Shown: piece after piece, positions 8,163-15,355 of the stretch | Numbering within the stretch: the stretch's first letter is position 1 | How the letters are laid out: each line of letters opens with the position of its first letter | Source of the DNA: Microbacterium sp. RU33B | GTDB taxonomy: Bacteria > Actinomycetota > Actinomycetes > Actinomycetales > Microbacteriaceae | Reading direction: 5' to 3' | Length of the DNA: 64,000 nt | Assembly: GCF_900155915.1 (NCBI RefSeq) | Contig: NZ_FTPO01000002.1 | Span: 248,001-312,000, forward strand | The notes under the pieces: model-generated | The model's input: the letters and a program-made list of their open reading frames with translations, nothing else | Database searches by the model: none | What the model was told of the DNA's origin: nothing | Translations under genes and position numbers: made by a program

Positions 8163-9893
8163 ATGACGGCGGAGCCCCTCGAGATCATCCTGATCGGCAT
8201 CGGCGCGGTCCTCCTCATCGCCCTCGCCTCCGCCGTGGCGCCGCGCCTGCGGCTCCCGGCCCCCGTGCTCCTGGTCGTCGTGGGGATCGTGATCAGCCTG
8301 ATCCCGGCCGTGCCGCTGATCCAGGTCGATCCCGAGATCATCCTCGTCGGCATCCTGCCGCCGCTGCTGTACTCGTCGGCGATCTCCCTCCCCGCGATCG
8401 AGTTCCGCCGCGACCTCGCCCCCATCGCGGGGCTCGCCGTCGTGCTGGTCGTGCTGTCGTCGGCCGTGCTCGGCGTCGTCTTCCTCCACTTCATCCCCGT
8501 CATCGGGGTCTTCCTGGCGATCGCGCTCGGCGCCATCCTCAGCCCGACCGATGCCGTCGCGACCTCGATCGTGAAGCGGCTCGGCATCTCGCGTCGGGTC
8601 ACGACGATGCTCGACGGCGAGAGCCTGCTGAACGACGCGACGGCGCTCGTGCTGGTCACCACCATGGTCGCGGCCTTCACGAACGGCCACGGCAGCGGCG
8701 ACGTGATCTGGATCTTCGTGCGCGGCGTGCTGATCGCCCTCGTCGTGGGCGGCATCGTCGGCTGGATCAACCTGCGGCTGCGGGCGTGGGTCGGCGCCCC
8801 CGCAGCGAACACCGCGATCGGGTTCATCGTGCCGTTCGCCGCGTACGTCCCCACCGAGCAGCTCGGCGGCTCCGGACTGGTCGCAGCCGTCGTCGCGGGC
8901 CTCGTGACCGCCCAGGGCGCGGCCCGCAGGTTCACCCCGGAGCAGCGGATCTCGGATGCGGCGAACTGGCGCACGATCGAGCTCATGCTCGAGGGCGCTG
9001 TCTTCCTCATCATGGGCCTGGAGATCGAGAGCGTACTCGCCGCCCTCGGCCAGTCGGAGTCGGGCATCCTCCGCGCCGCCGCGCTCGCGGGCCTGGCCCT
9101 GGTGCTGATCCTCCTCGTGCGCGCGATCTGGGTGTCGATCCTCGTCTGGGCGCAGAGCTCCCGCGCCCGCAGTCGGCGCCGCACGCATCTGGAGCAGTTC
9201 GGCCGGCGCTTCCACCACGCCGCGGAGCACAGCCCGGAAGAGCTGAAGAAGCGGATGCGCGGGAGGAGCATCGCGAGCGTGCGCGCCCGCCTCGCGCGCG
9301 CCTTCGCCGACCTCGACTACTACCGCGCCTCGCCGATCGGGTGGAAGCACGGCACGATCATCGTGTGGGCCGGGATGCGCGGCGTCGTCACTCTCGCCGC
9401 CGCGCAGACGCTCCCGCGCGACGCTCCCGAGCGCCCCACGCTGATCTTCATCGCGTTCCTCGTCGCCGCCGGGAGCCTGTTCTTCCAGAGCGTGACCCTG
9501 CCGATGGTCGTGAGATGGCTCCGCATCGACGACGCCGCGGCGGGGGAGTTCGATCACGCGGAGCACGAACGGCTCCGCGGCGAACTGCGGCAGGCCGCGG
9601 CGGACGCGATCTCCACCCGGTCTCTTCGGGCCGGCGACGGCGAGCCGTTCCCGCCCGAGCTGATGTCGGCTGTGGCCCCGCGGTTCGAGGATCCACCCGA
9701 GACCGTCGACACCGAGGTCGAGCGCCAGATGCTCCGGCTGCGCCTCGCACTCATCGAGGTGCAGCGCGCGCGGCTGCTCGAGCTCTCGTCCGACGGCACG
9801 TTCTCCAGTGCGACGCTGCGCCGCTCCCTCGACGGCCTCGACGCGGATCAGATCAGCATCGAGCTGCGGATGAGCGGCACCGGCGAAGACTGA
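8163..9893 (+). CDS. Na+/H+ antiporter, CPA1 family
   Basis: Membrane antiporter exchanging sodium (or potassium) for protons, for pH and salt homeostasis. ATG at 8163 (MTAEPLEII) begins right at the first helix, 7 bases after the mdh stop. Conserved CPA1 motifs are ILSPTDAVATSIVKRLG and LDGESLLNDATALVL, the ND pair being the ion-binding site. About 11-12 hydrophobic segments are followed by a roughly 140-residue charged cytoplasmic tail. An unusually long Arg-rich loop (residues about 330-380) precedes the last helices (AGMRGVVTLAAAQTLP). Probably co-transcribed with mdh. Confidence 0.92.
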   Translation: MTAEPLEIILIGIGAVLLIALASAVAPRLRLPAPVLLVVVGIVISLIPAVPLIQVDPEIILVGILPPLLYSSAISLPAIEFRRDLAPIAGLAVVLVVLSSAVLGVVFLHFIPVIGVFLAIALGAILSPTDAVATSIVKRLGISRRVTTMLDGESLLNDATALVLVTTMVAAFTNGHGSGDVIWIFVRGVLIALVVGGIVGWINLRLRAWVGAPAANTAIGFIVPFAAYVPTEQLGGSGLVAAVVAGLVTAQGAARRFTPEQRISDAANWRTIELMLEGAVFLIMGLEIESVLAALGQSESGILRAAALAGLALVLILLVRAIWVSILVWAQSSRARSRRRTHLEQFGRRFHHAAEHSPEELKKRMRGRSIASVRARLARAFADLDYYRASPIGWKHGTIIVWAGMRGVVTLAAAQTLPRDAPERPTLIFIAFLVAAGSLFFQSVTLPMVVRWLRIDDAAAGEFDHAEHERLRGELRQAAADAISTRSLRAGDGEPFPPELMSAVAPRFEDPPETVDTEVERQMLRLRLALIEVQRARLLELSSDGTFSSATLRRSLDGLDADQISIELRMSGTGED

Positions 9894-9945
9894 CCACGCG
9901 GGGTGTGCGCGCAGTGCACAATAGAAGGACCCCTGGGAGGTGGTC

Positions 9946-10404
9946 ATGTCGGAGATGACGGATGCCTCGGCGGCCGTGACCTCCGAGACCGGCGCGCTGG
10001 CGGTCCCGCACCCCGCCGCCGGGTGCCCGAAGTGCTTCACCGAGCTGCAGAGCGACCGCACCTGGTGGGCCGCGCGTCCCACCGGCGCACGCCTCGTCGG
10101 ACTCGTCGTCTCGCGCGACGACATGCCGTCGGTCGTCGACCAGCGCAACGACCTCGCGCGGTTCGGCGTTCCGATCGAAGGTTTCCGCCACCCCGCGCCC
10201 GAGACGCTCGAGTCGTGGGAGGAGCGCCTCACGCGCCTCTTCCCCCGCCTGACCCGCGGCGATGTGCTCGTCGTCGCCAACATCCACGCCCTCGGCCGCA
10301 ACACCGACGAGGAGACCCGCACGCTGCGCGACCTCCGCGCCCGCGGCGTCATCGTCAAGGTGCTGAGCCACGGCGAGCGCCACCTGCACGACGCCGAGAT
10401 CTGA
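9946..10404 (+). CDS. resolvase-like catalytic-domain protein, probably degenerate
   Basis: Small protein (152 residues) resembling the N-terminal domain of serine recombinases: VVSRDDMPSVVDQRNDL matches the RVSTDDQxxxxQxxxL region and GDVLVVANIHALGRN matches the GDTLVVxxLDRLGRS region. Ser56 is kept. The Arg before VS is Val and the first Arg of DRLGRS is Ala, and no C-terminal DNA-binding domain follows, so recombinase activity is unlikely. A CPKC pair lies at residues 27-30. ATG at 9946 follows GGGAGG with 5-base spacing; the GTG at 9940 lies inside that site. Possibly a domesticated regulatory relative; no mobile element surrounds it. Confidence 0.7.
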   Translation: MSEMTDASAAVTSETGALAVPHPAAGCPKCFTELQSDRTWWAARPTGARLVGLVVSRDDMPSVVDQRNDLARFGVPIEGFRHPAPETLESWEERLTRLFPRLTRGDVLVVANIHALGRNTDEETRTLRDLRARGVIVKVLSHGERHLHDAEI

Positions 10405-10422
10405 CGAGCTCGCGACCGCGTT

Positions 10423-10443
10423 CGGCAGCTCGGAGCGCTGCCG
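10423..10443. terminator. hairpin between convergent genes
   Basis: CGGCAGC/GCTGCCG perfect 7-bp stem with a 7-base loop, between the resolvase-like gene and the kinase gene, which face each other. No T-run. Confidence 0.45.
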
Positions 10444-10456
10444 GCGCTGCGTCGGC

Positions 10457-12124
10457 CTAGGGCGAGCACCCTCGCGAGGGGGTGGACGCCCGGCCGTTCT
10501 CGCGCACCACCGTGACCTCGATGCACGTCTCGCCCGCGGCGGCGGCGGGAACGAGCACGGTGGGGGCATCGGCGCGCTCGACAGCGGGGTTGGCGTCGTC
10601 GAGCGTCACGACGTTCCAGAGGTAGTAGTCGCCGTCCTGCGGGTCGGGGTTGACCCAGGTGAACGCCACGGACCCGTCCGCGGTCGGGGTTCCGACGACG
10701 TCGGCCGCCGGCGACACCGTCCCGCCCACGGGGTCGAGGGGTTCGGCCGTCACCTCGGCCGACGCGGTCGGCTGCGGCGACGCTCCCCCGACGATCGACG
10801 CCACGCCGATCACGGCGGCCACCACGAGCACGCCGACCCCGGTCAGCACCCACGGGAGCACCTTCCGGCGCGGGCGAGGCGTGGAGTCTGCGGGCGCATC
10901 GCCCGGTGCGACGTCCTCCTCCACGCCGGCCGGCGACTGCGCGGATGCGGGCGTCGGCGCGGGTGCGGGTGCAGGGACATGTGTCGGAGCGGGTGCGGGG
11001 ATGGCCGGCGCTGCGTACACAGGGCGCTGGGCGCCGCTCAGCCGCACCGGTGGCCGCAGGAGCGTCTCGGCGACGTCGTCACGGCGCATCGTGTCGGCAA
11101 CCCCGGCGGCGGTCGTGTCGTCGACGGATTCCGCGCCCCGCGCCGGACGCGTGGCCCCGGCCGCCGGGGCGGTCTCGGGGTCGATGCTGACGACCCCGCG
11201 GACGCGGGTGAAGTCCTCGCCCTCGTCGCCCTCGTCATCCGGCGATGGGGAGTCATCCAGGATGTCGATCGGGGTGACCGAGAGCGACAGCTCGATCTGC
11301 ACCTTCTGCAGCGCGCGGGCGAGAGCGAGGGCGCTCTCCTGGCGTTCGCCGGGCGACTTCGCCATCGCTCGTTCGAGGGCGCGCTGCAGGGAGAGCGGGG
11401 CGTCAGGACGACCGAGAGGGGGCACGGCGAGCCGCTCGATGCGATCGATCAGATCGACGCTCGTGTTGCGCTGACCCGGCAGCTCGAACGGCGAATGGCC
11501 CGCCAGCAGCGTGTAGAGCGTCGCGGCGATCGCGTACACGTCGGAGCGTGCATCCGAGGTGGGCACGTCGGCGAACGACTCCGGCGGCGACCAGGGGATC
11601 GACATCCCCTCGGCCTCGTTCTCGACCGCCGTCGTCGTCGACGCTATTCCGAAGTCCGTGAGGGCCGGACGGTTGTACTCGGTGACGAGGATGTTGGCCG
11701 GCTTGATGTCGCGGTGCAGCACGCCGGCGCGGTGCGCGGTCTCCACGGCCGAGGCGACCTGCACGCCCACGCGCAGCGTCTCGGCGACCGAGAACGGCTC
11801 GCGCCGATAGCGCACCTGGAGGTTCGGCTTCGGGCAGTACTCCATGACGAGGTACGGGCGGCCGTCGTCGGCGACGCTCGCCTGGTGGATCGTCACGATC
11901 GCCGGATGCGTCGACAGCATGGCCATGACGTTGGCCTCGGCGGTGAACTCCGCGACGGAGCCGCTCGTCATGCGCTCGGGCAGCAGCACCTTGACCGCCA
12001 CCCGCCGACGCGGCAGGTGCTGCTCGTAGAGGAACACGTCGGCGAAGCCGCCCGATCCGAGCAGGTCGAGATACGTGAACCCCGCGAGCTCGGGGGGCGC
12101 CATGGGCGCGCGTCGGGCACTCAC
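10457..12124 (-). CDS. Ser/Thr protein kinase with extracytoplasmic Fn3-like domain
   Basis: Membrane kinase of the PknB type. The kinase domain (about residues 14-275) has the Gly loop LGSGGFADVFL, VAVKVL, HRDIKPANIL and DFGIAS. A Pro/Ala-rich linker leads to one membrane helix (about 422-447) and a 108-residue outer tail. The tail contains a GSVAFTWVNPDPQDGDYYLW strand pattern typical of Fn3 folds, plus two Cys that could form a disulphide. The start is GTG at 12124, overlapping the FHA gene stop by 4 bases. Last gene of the eight-gene operon. Likely targets are the Thr-containing tails of its operon partners; that is inference. Confidence 0.9.
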   Translation of the reverse strand: MSARRAPMAPPELAGFTYLDLLGSGGFADVFLYEQHLPRRRVAVKVLLPERMTSGSVAEFTAEANVMAMLSTHPAIVTIHQASVADDGRPYLVMEYCPKPNLQVRYRREPFSVAETLRVGVQVASAVETAHRAGVLHRDIKPANILVTEYNRPALTDFGIASTTTAVENEAEGMSIPWSPPESFADVPTSDARSDVYAIAATLYTLLAGHSPFELPGQRNTSVDLIDRIERLAVPPLGRPDAPLSLQRALERAMAKSPGERQESALALARALQKVQIELSLSVTPIDILDDSPSPDDEGDEGEDFTRVRGVVSIDPETAPAAGATRPARGAESVDDTTAAGVADTMRRDDVAETLLRPPVRLSGAQRPVYAAPAIPAPAPTHVPAPAPAPTPASAQSPAGVEEDVAPGDAPADSTPRPRRKVLPWVLTGVGVLVVAAVIGVASIVGGASPQPTASAEVTAEPLDPVGGTVSPAADVVGTPTADGSVAFTWVNPDPQDGDYYLWNVVTLDDANPAVERADAPTVLVPAAAAGETCIEVTVVRENGRASTPSRGCSP

Positions 12125-13401
12125 GCCAGCTCCTCCACGTCGACCGTGATCCCGTCTCCGAGGTCGAGCACATCGCCAGGGACGACGACGGTCTGCTCGC
12201 CCGGATGCAGACGCGTGGGCGACGAGCCGGCGCGCAGCAGCAGCGTGCCGTTGGTGGTCTGGAGGTCGGTGGCGACGATCGTGTCGCCTTCGACGCGCAG
12301 CTCGAGGTGGCTGCGAGAGATGTCCTGCTGGGGGCTGTCGACGGCGACGAGACGCGGGAGATCGGTGCCCGACACCCGCGTCGACCGCGGCCGTCGACCG
12401 ATGACGACGGTGCGATCGAGCGGCACGATCACCCCGGTCGACAGCCGCAGCCGTCCAGGAGCAGGCATGCGCGGCGGAGCGAGCGGCGGGACCGTGTCTC
12501 CCGAGCGGGCCGCGGCTTCACGCAGGGCCCGCGCCTGGGCGAGCGAGATGGTCTCCCCGTCGTGATCGCCGAGCCGCTCCACCACGATGTCTTCGATCGG
12601 GGCGGCGACCTCGAACGGGTCGCGCGTGAGCGCGTCATCGTGGGTGGTCACGACACGCGTGTCAGCGATGTCGGGATCGGGCGCAGCCTGCGGGAGCGGA
12701 GCACCGAACGCGGGGAGCGAGTCGACGAGCCAGCCGTCGGCCAGGGGGTCCGCGGAGCGCAGAGGCTCCGCGTCGGGCGCGGGAGCGGCGACGGATGCCG
12801 GTTCCGGCGCCGTGACGGGTGCCGGTTCCGGCTCGGGTGCGGGCTCCGCCGCGGAGGGCGCGTCGACCGCGACCTCGAGGGGCGGCACGGCAGGGGCGGC
12901 GACCTGTTCGTCGACGACCGAGGGCGCTGCAGCCGTTGCGGGCGCGGCATCCGTCGTCCACCGCAGTTCCACGACGGAGGCGAGCACGATGCCGTCGCGC
13001 ACGACGAGGTCGAGCGCGTCGGGCGCGGCGCCCGGGGTCGTGACGCGCACGGCGCCGTCGCCCGGGATGAGCTGCTCCGTCCATGTCGTCACGCCCGCGC
13101 CGGAGAGCGTCGGACCTCCGGCCACCGCGACGGTGACCTCACCGCGCACGGCGATGCGCGTCGCACCGTCTTCCCTCAGGACCACCGCGAACGGCGGAAG
13201 GGTGGAGAAGGCGCCCGCGTGAGCGGACGTCAGCGCATCGAGCAGCCCGTGCAGGCCGCCGTCGTCGCCGAGCGCGTCCCACAGGCGGGAGACGAGGGCC
13301 GGGGCGGCGGCGCCGTCGACGACGACGGCTCCCGACGGCACGACGGCGGCGCGCCAGTCTCCGGGCGTGTAGTGGGCCGAAGCCGTCGTGGCGCGCGTCA
13401 T
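12121..13401 (-). CDS. FHA domain protein
   Basis: Phosphothreonine-reading protein, cytoplasmic, 426 residues. The N-terminal ~170 residues form an unrecognised domain. A Pro/Ala/Glu-rich linker (about 180-290) follows, then a canonical FHA domain (about 325-420) with VVIGRRPRS, DISRSHLELR and TTNGTLLL supplying the Arg, Ser-His and Asn that bind phosphothreonine. It lies between phosphatase and kinase genes and overlaps both by 4 bases, so it is co-translated with the enzymes that add and remove the mark it reads. Confidence 0.88.
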   Translation of the reverse strand: MTRATTASAHYTPGDWRAAVVPSGAVVVDGAAAPALVSRLWDALGDDGGLHGLLDALTSAHAGAFSTLPPFAVVLREDGATRIAVRGEVTVAVAGGPTLSGAGVTTWTEQLIPGDGAVRVTTPGAAPDALDLVVRDGIVLASVVELRWTTDAAPATAAAPSVVDEQVAAPAVPPLEVAVDAPSAAEPAPEPEPAPVTAPEPASVAAPAPDAEPLRSADPLADGWLVDSLPAFGAPLPQAAPDPDIADTRVVTTHDDALTRDPFEVAAPIEDIVVERLGDHDGETISLAQARALREAAARSGDTVPPLAPPRMPAPGRLRLSTGVIVPLDRTVVIGRRPRSTRVSGTDLPRLVAVDSPQQDISRSHLELRVEGDTIVATDLQTTNGTLLLRAGSSPTRLHPGEQTVVVPGDVLDLGDGITVDVEELA

Positions 13402-14255
13402 CGCCTGTCTCCTCCCGCCGCCACGCGGGGGCGCGTGTCGGCGTCGAACGGGTCCGCCTCGGCGCTGCGCGCCGCGGACGGGAGTGTGCTGTGGATGTCG
13501 GCGCCGCCCGCGCGCGAGCGCACCGACAGCGCGTCGACGACGACGGCCGTGATGTTGTCGCGACCGCCGCGCCGCACGGCCTCGCGCACGAGCCGCTCCG
13601 CGGCATCCTGCGGCACGGTCTCACTCCGCAGGATCGCCTCGATCTCGGCGCGCGACAGCTCCCCCGGCAGTCCGTCGGAGCAGGCTAGCACGCGGTCGCC
13701 GGCATCGGCCGGGATCAGCCAGAAGTCCGCGTCGGAGTCACCGCCGCCGCCGATGGCGCGCGTGATGACGTTGCGGCGGGCGTCGACCGCGGCCGCCGCC
13801 GCATCCAGCTGTCCGCTGTCGACGAGCTCCTGCACGACGGAGTGGTCCACACTGATCTGCTCGAACACGCCGTCGCTGAGCAGGTACGTGCGCGAGTCGC
13901 CGATGTTGAACACGAGCCAGTAGCCCTCGTCGCCGACATCCGCCACGACGACGCCCGTGAGCGTGGTGCCCGCGCCGGCGCTGGTGCCGGCCGGGAGCTG
14001 CGCCACCGCGCTCCGCGCCTGCGCGAGCGCCGTCTGCACGTCGTCGATCGAGAGGCTGTCGCGTCCGACGTGGGCGGCGAAGACGTCGATCACGGTGCCG
14101 CTCGCGATCTCGCCCGCGTGGTGGCCGCCCATGCCGTCGGCGACGAGGAACAGCGGGGATGCGGCGAGCATCGAGTCCTCGTTGATCGCTCGGCGCAGCC
14201 CCGCGTCGCTCGCCGAGCCCGCGCGGGTCGTGATGAGGTCGGCGGCCTCGGTCAC
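13398..14255 (-). CDS. PP2C-family Ser/Thr protein phosphatase
   Basis: Metal-dependent phosphatase opposing the kinase in the same operon. All PP2C motifs are present in order: NEDSMLA, LVADGMGGHHAGEIAS, GTTLTGVVV, FNIGDSRTYLL, SVDHSVVQELV, RNVITRAIGG, LACSDGL and GGRDNITAVVV; the Asp residues in DGMGG, SDG and RDN bind metals. GTG at 14255 was chosen because it overlaps the RDD-FHA stop (GTGA) and gives a family-sized 285-residue protein; the open frame further upstream does not look coding. Soluble and cytoplasmic. Confidence 0.93.
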   Translation of the reverse strand: MTEAADLITTRAGSASDAGLRRAINEDSMLAASPLFLVADGMGGHHAGEIASGTVIDVFAAHVGRDSLSIDDVQTALAQARSAVAQLPAGTSAGAGTTLTGVVVADVGDEGYWLVFNIGDSRTYLLSDGVFEQISVDHSVVQELVDSGQLDAAAAAVDARRNVITRAIGGGGDSDADFWLIPADAGDRVLACSDGLPGELSRAEIEAILRSETVPQDAAERLVREAVRRGGRDNITAVVVDALSVRSRAGGADIHSTLPSAARSAEADPFDADTRPRVAAGGDRR

Positions 14256-15355
14256 GAGGCCTCCCCGATGTGCAGGCTGCGGTCGCCGAACTCGAGGCGG
14301 TCGCCGGGGCGCAGCGAGACGCACAGCCCGGGCTCGAGGGGCGTGCGGACTCCGTCGCGCACGAGCGCCGAGCCGTTCGTGGAGTGCCGGTCGACGATCC
14401 ATGGGCCCTCGGCATCCGCCCCCACCTCGAAGTGGGTCTTCGACAGCGACAGGGTCTCGTCGCGGACCGCGACGACGGCGGCCCCGTCTTCGGCCGACGG
14501 ATTGCGGCCGAACAGCGTCGTGCCGTACACCGCGACGCGCTCACCGGTGTCCCACGTGAACGCCGCGACCGCGCGGCGTCGCGGGGGTGCCGCCACGGTC
14601 GCATCGTCCGCGACGGGGACCACGCGCGCGAGTGGCTCCGGCGTCGAGGCGACCGGCTCGACGCCGGCGGGCTCGACCTCTTCGGAGCGTCCGACACCGG
14701 GCACGACCGAGATCAGACCGTAGGGCGTGACCGGCGGAACGGCGCCCGTGCGGTTCGCCACCGGAGCGACGGCGCCCGACGTGAACCGCGGCGGGGGGCC
14801 GACCACCGGGGCCTGCGGGACGGGGGCGGGGTCGACGGGTTCGACGGCGGGCGCCGGTGCCTCGACCGGCGCGGGTGCCTCGACCGTCTTCGCGTCGCCC
14901 ACGAACCCGCGCGCGGCCTTGTCGTGCCAGCCCTGCCGCCGTGGACTGCTGTCGAAGAGCGGTGAGAAGAAGCCCACGAGGATCGCGCCGGCCAGGCCCC
15001 ACACGAGGTTGCGCAGGAGTGCCCGGCCGAAGCCGATCGGAGCCCCGGTCTCGACGTCGGCGAGACGGATGCCGAGGAGCCGCTGGCCGATCGATCCCCG
15101 ACCCGCCTGCAGGGCCGTGTACACGAGCAGCCACGCGATCGCCGCGGCGAACAGGACGCCGTAGACGATGGCGAGGGCACCGAGCACCTGCTCGGGAGTC
15201 GTGGGGCGGATGACCCCGGCGACGGCGCCCGCCCCGATGCCGGCGACGACGCCCAGCAGCACCGACGGCACCGCGACGTCGATCGCATACGCGCCGACTC
15301 GGCGTCCGAGCGTGGTGGGTGCCGGCGGAGCCGACGGGGGCGTCGAGCGCGTCAT
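14252..15355 (-). CDS. RDD-family membrane protein with C-terminal FHA domain
   Basis: Residues about 15-140 form an RDD domain with three to four hydrophobic segments (LGRRVGAYAIDVAVPSVLLG at the start, GSIGQRLLGIRL, HDKAARGFV). A Pro/Ala/Val linker (about 150-255) leads to an FHA domain (about 270-365) with LFGRNPSAED, LSKTHFEV and HSTNGSALV, all phosphothreonine-binding residues kept. It is thus a membrane-docked phospho-reader that could recruit kinase substrates. Overlaps both neighbours by 4 bases in the operon. Function of RDD domains is uncertain; some family members transport ions. Confidence 0.9.
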   Translation of the reverse strand: MTRSTPPSAPPAPTTLGRRVGAYAIDVAVPSVLLGVVAGIGAGAVAGVIRPTTPEQVLGALAIVYGVLFAAAIAWLLVYTALQAGRGSIGQRLLGIRLADVETGAPIGFGRALLRNLVWGLAGAILVGFFSPLFDSSPRRQGWHDKAARGFVGDAKTVEAPAPVEAPAPAVEPVDPAPVPQAPVVGPPPRFTSGAVAPVANRTGAVPPVTPYGLISVVPGVGRSEEVEPAGVEPVASTPEPLARVVPVADDATVAAPPRRRAVAAFTWDTGERVAVYGTTLFGRNPSAEDGAAVVAVRDETLSLSKTHFEVGADAEGPWIVDRHSTNGSALVRDGVRTPLEPGLCVSLRPGDRLEFGDRSLHIGEAS

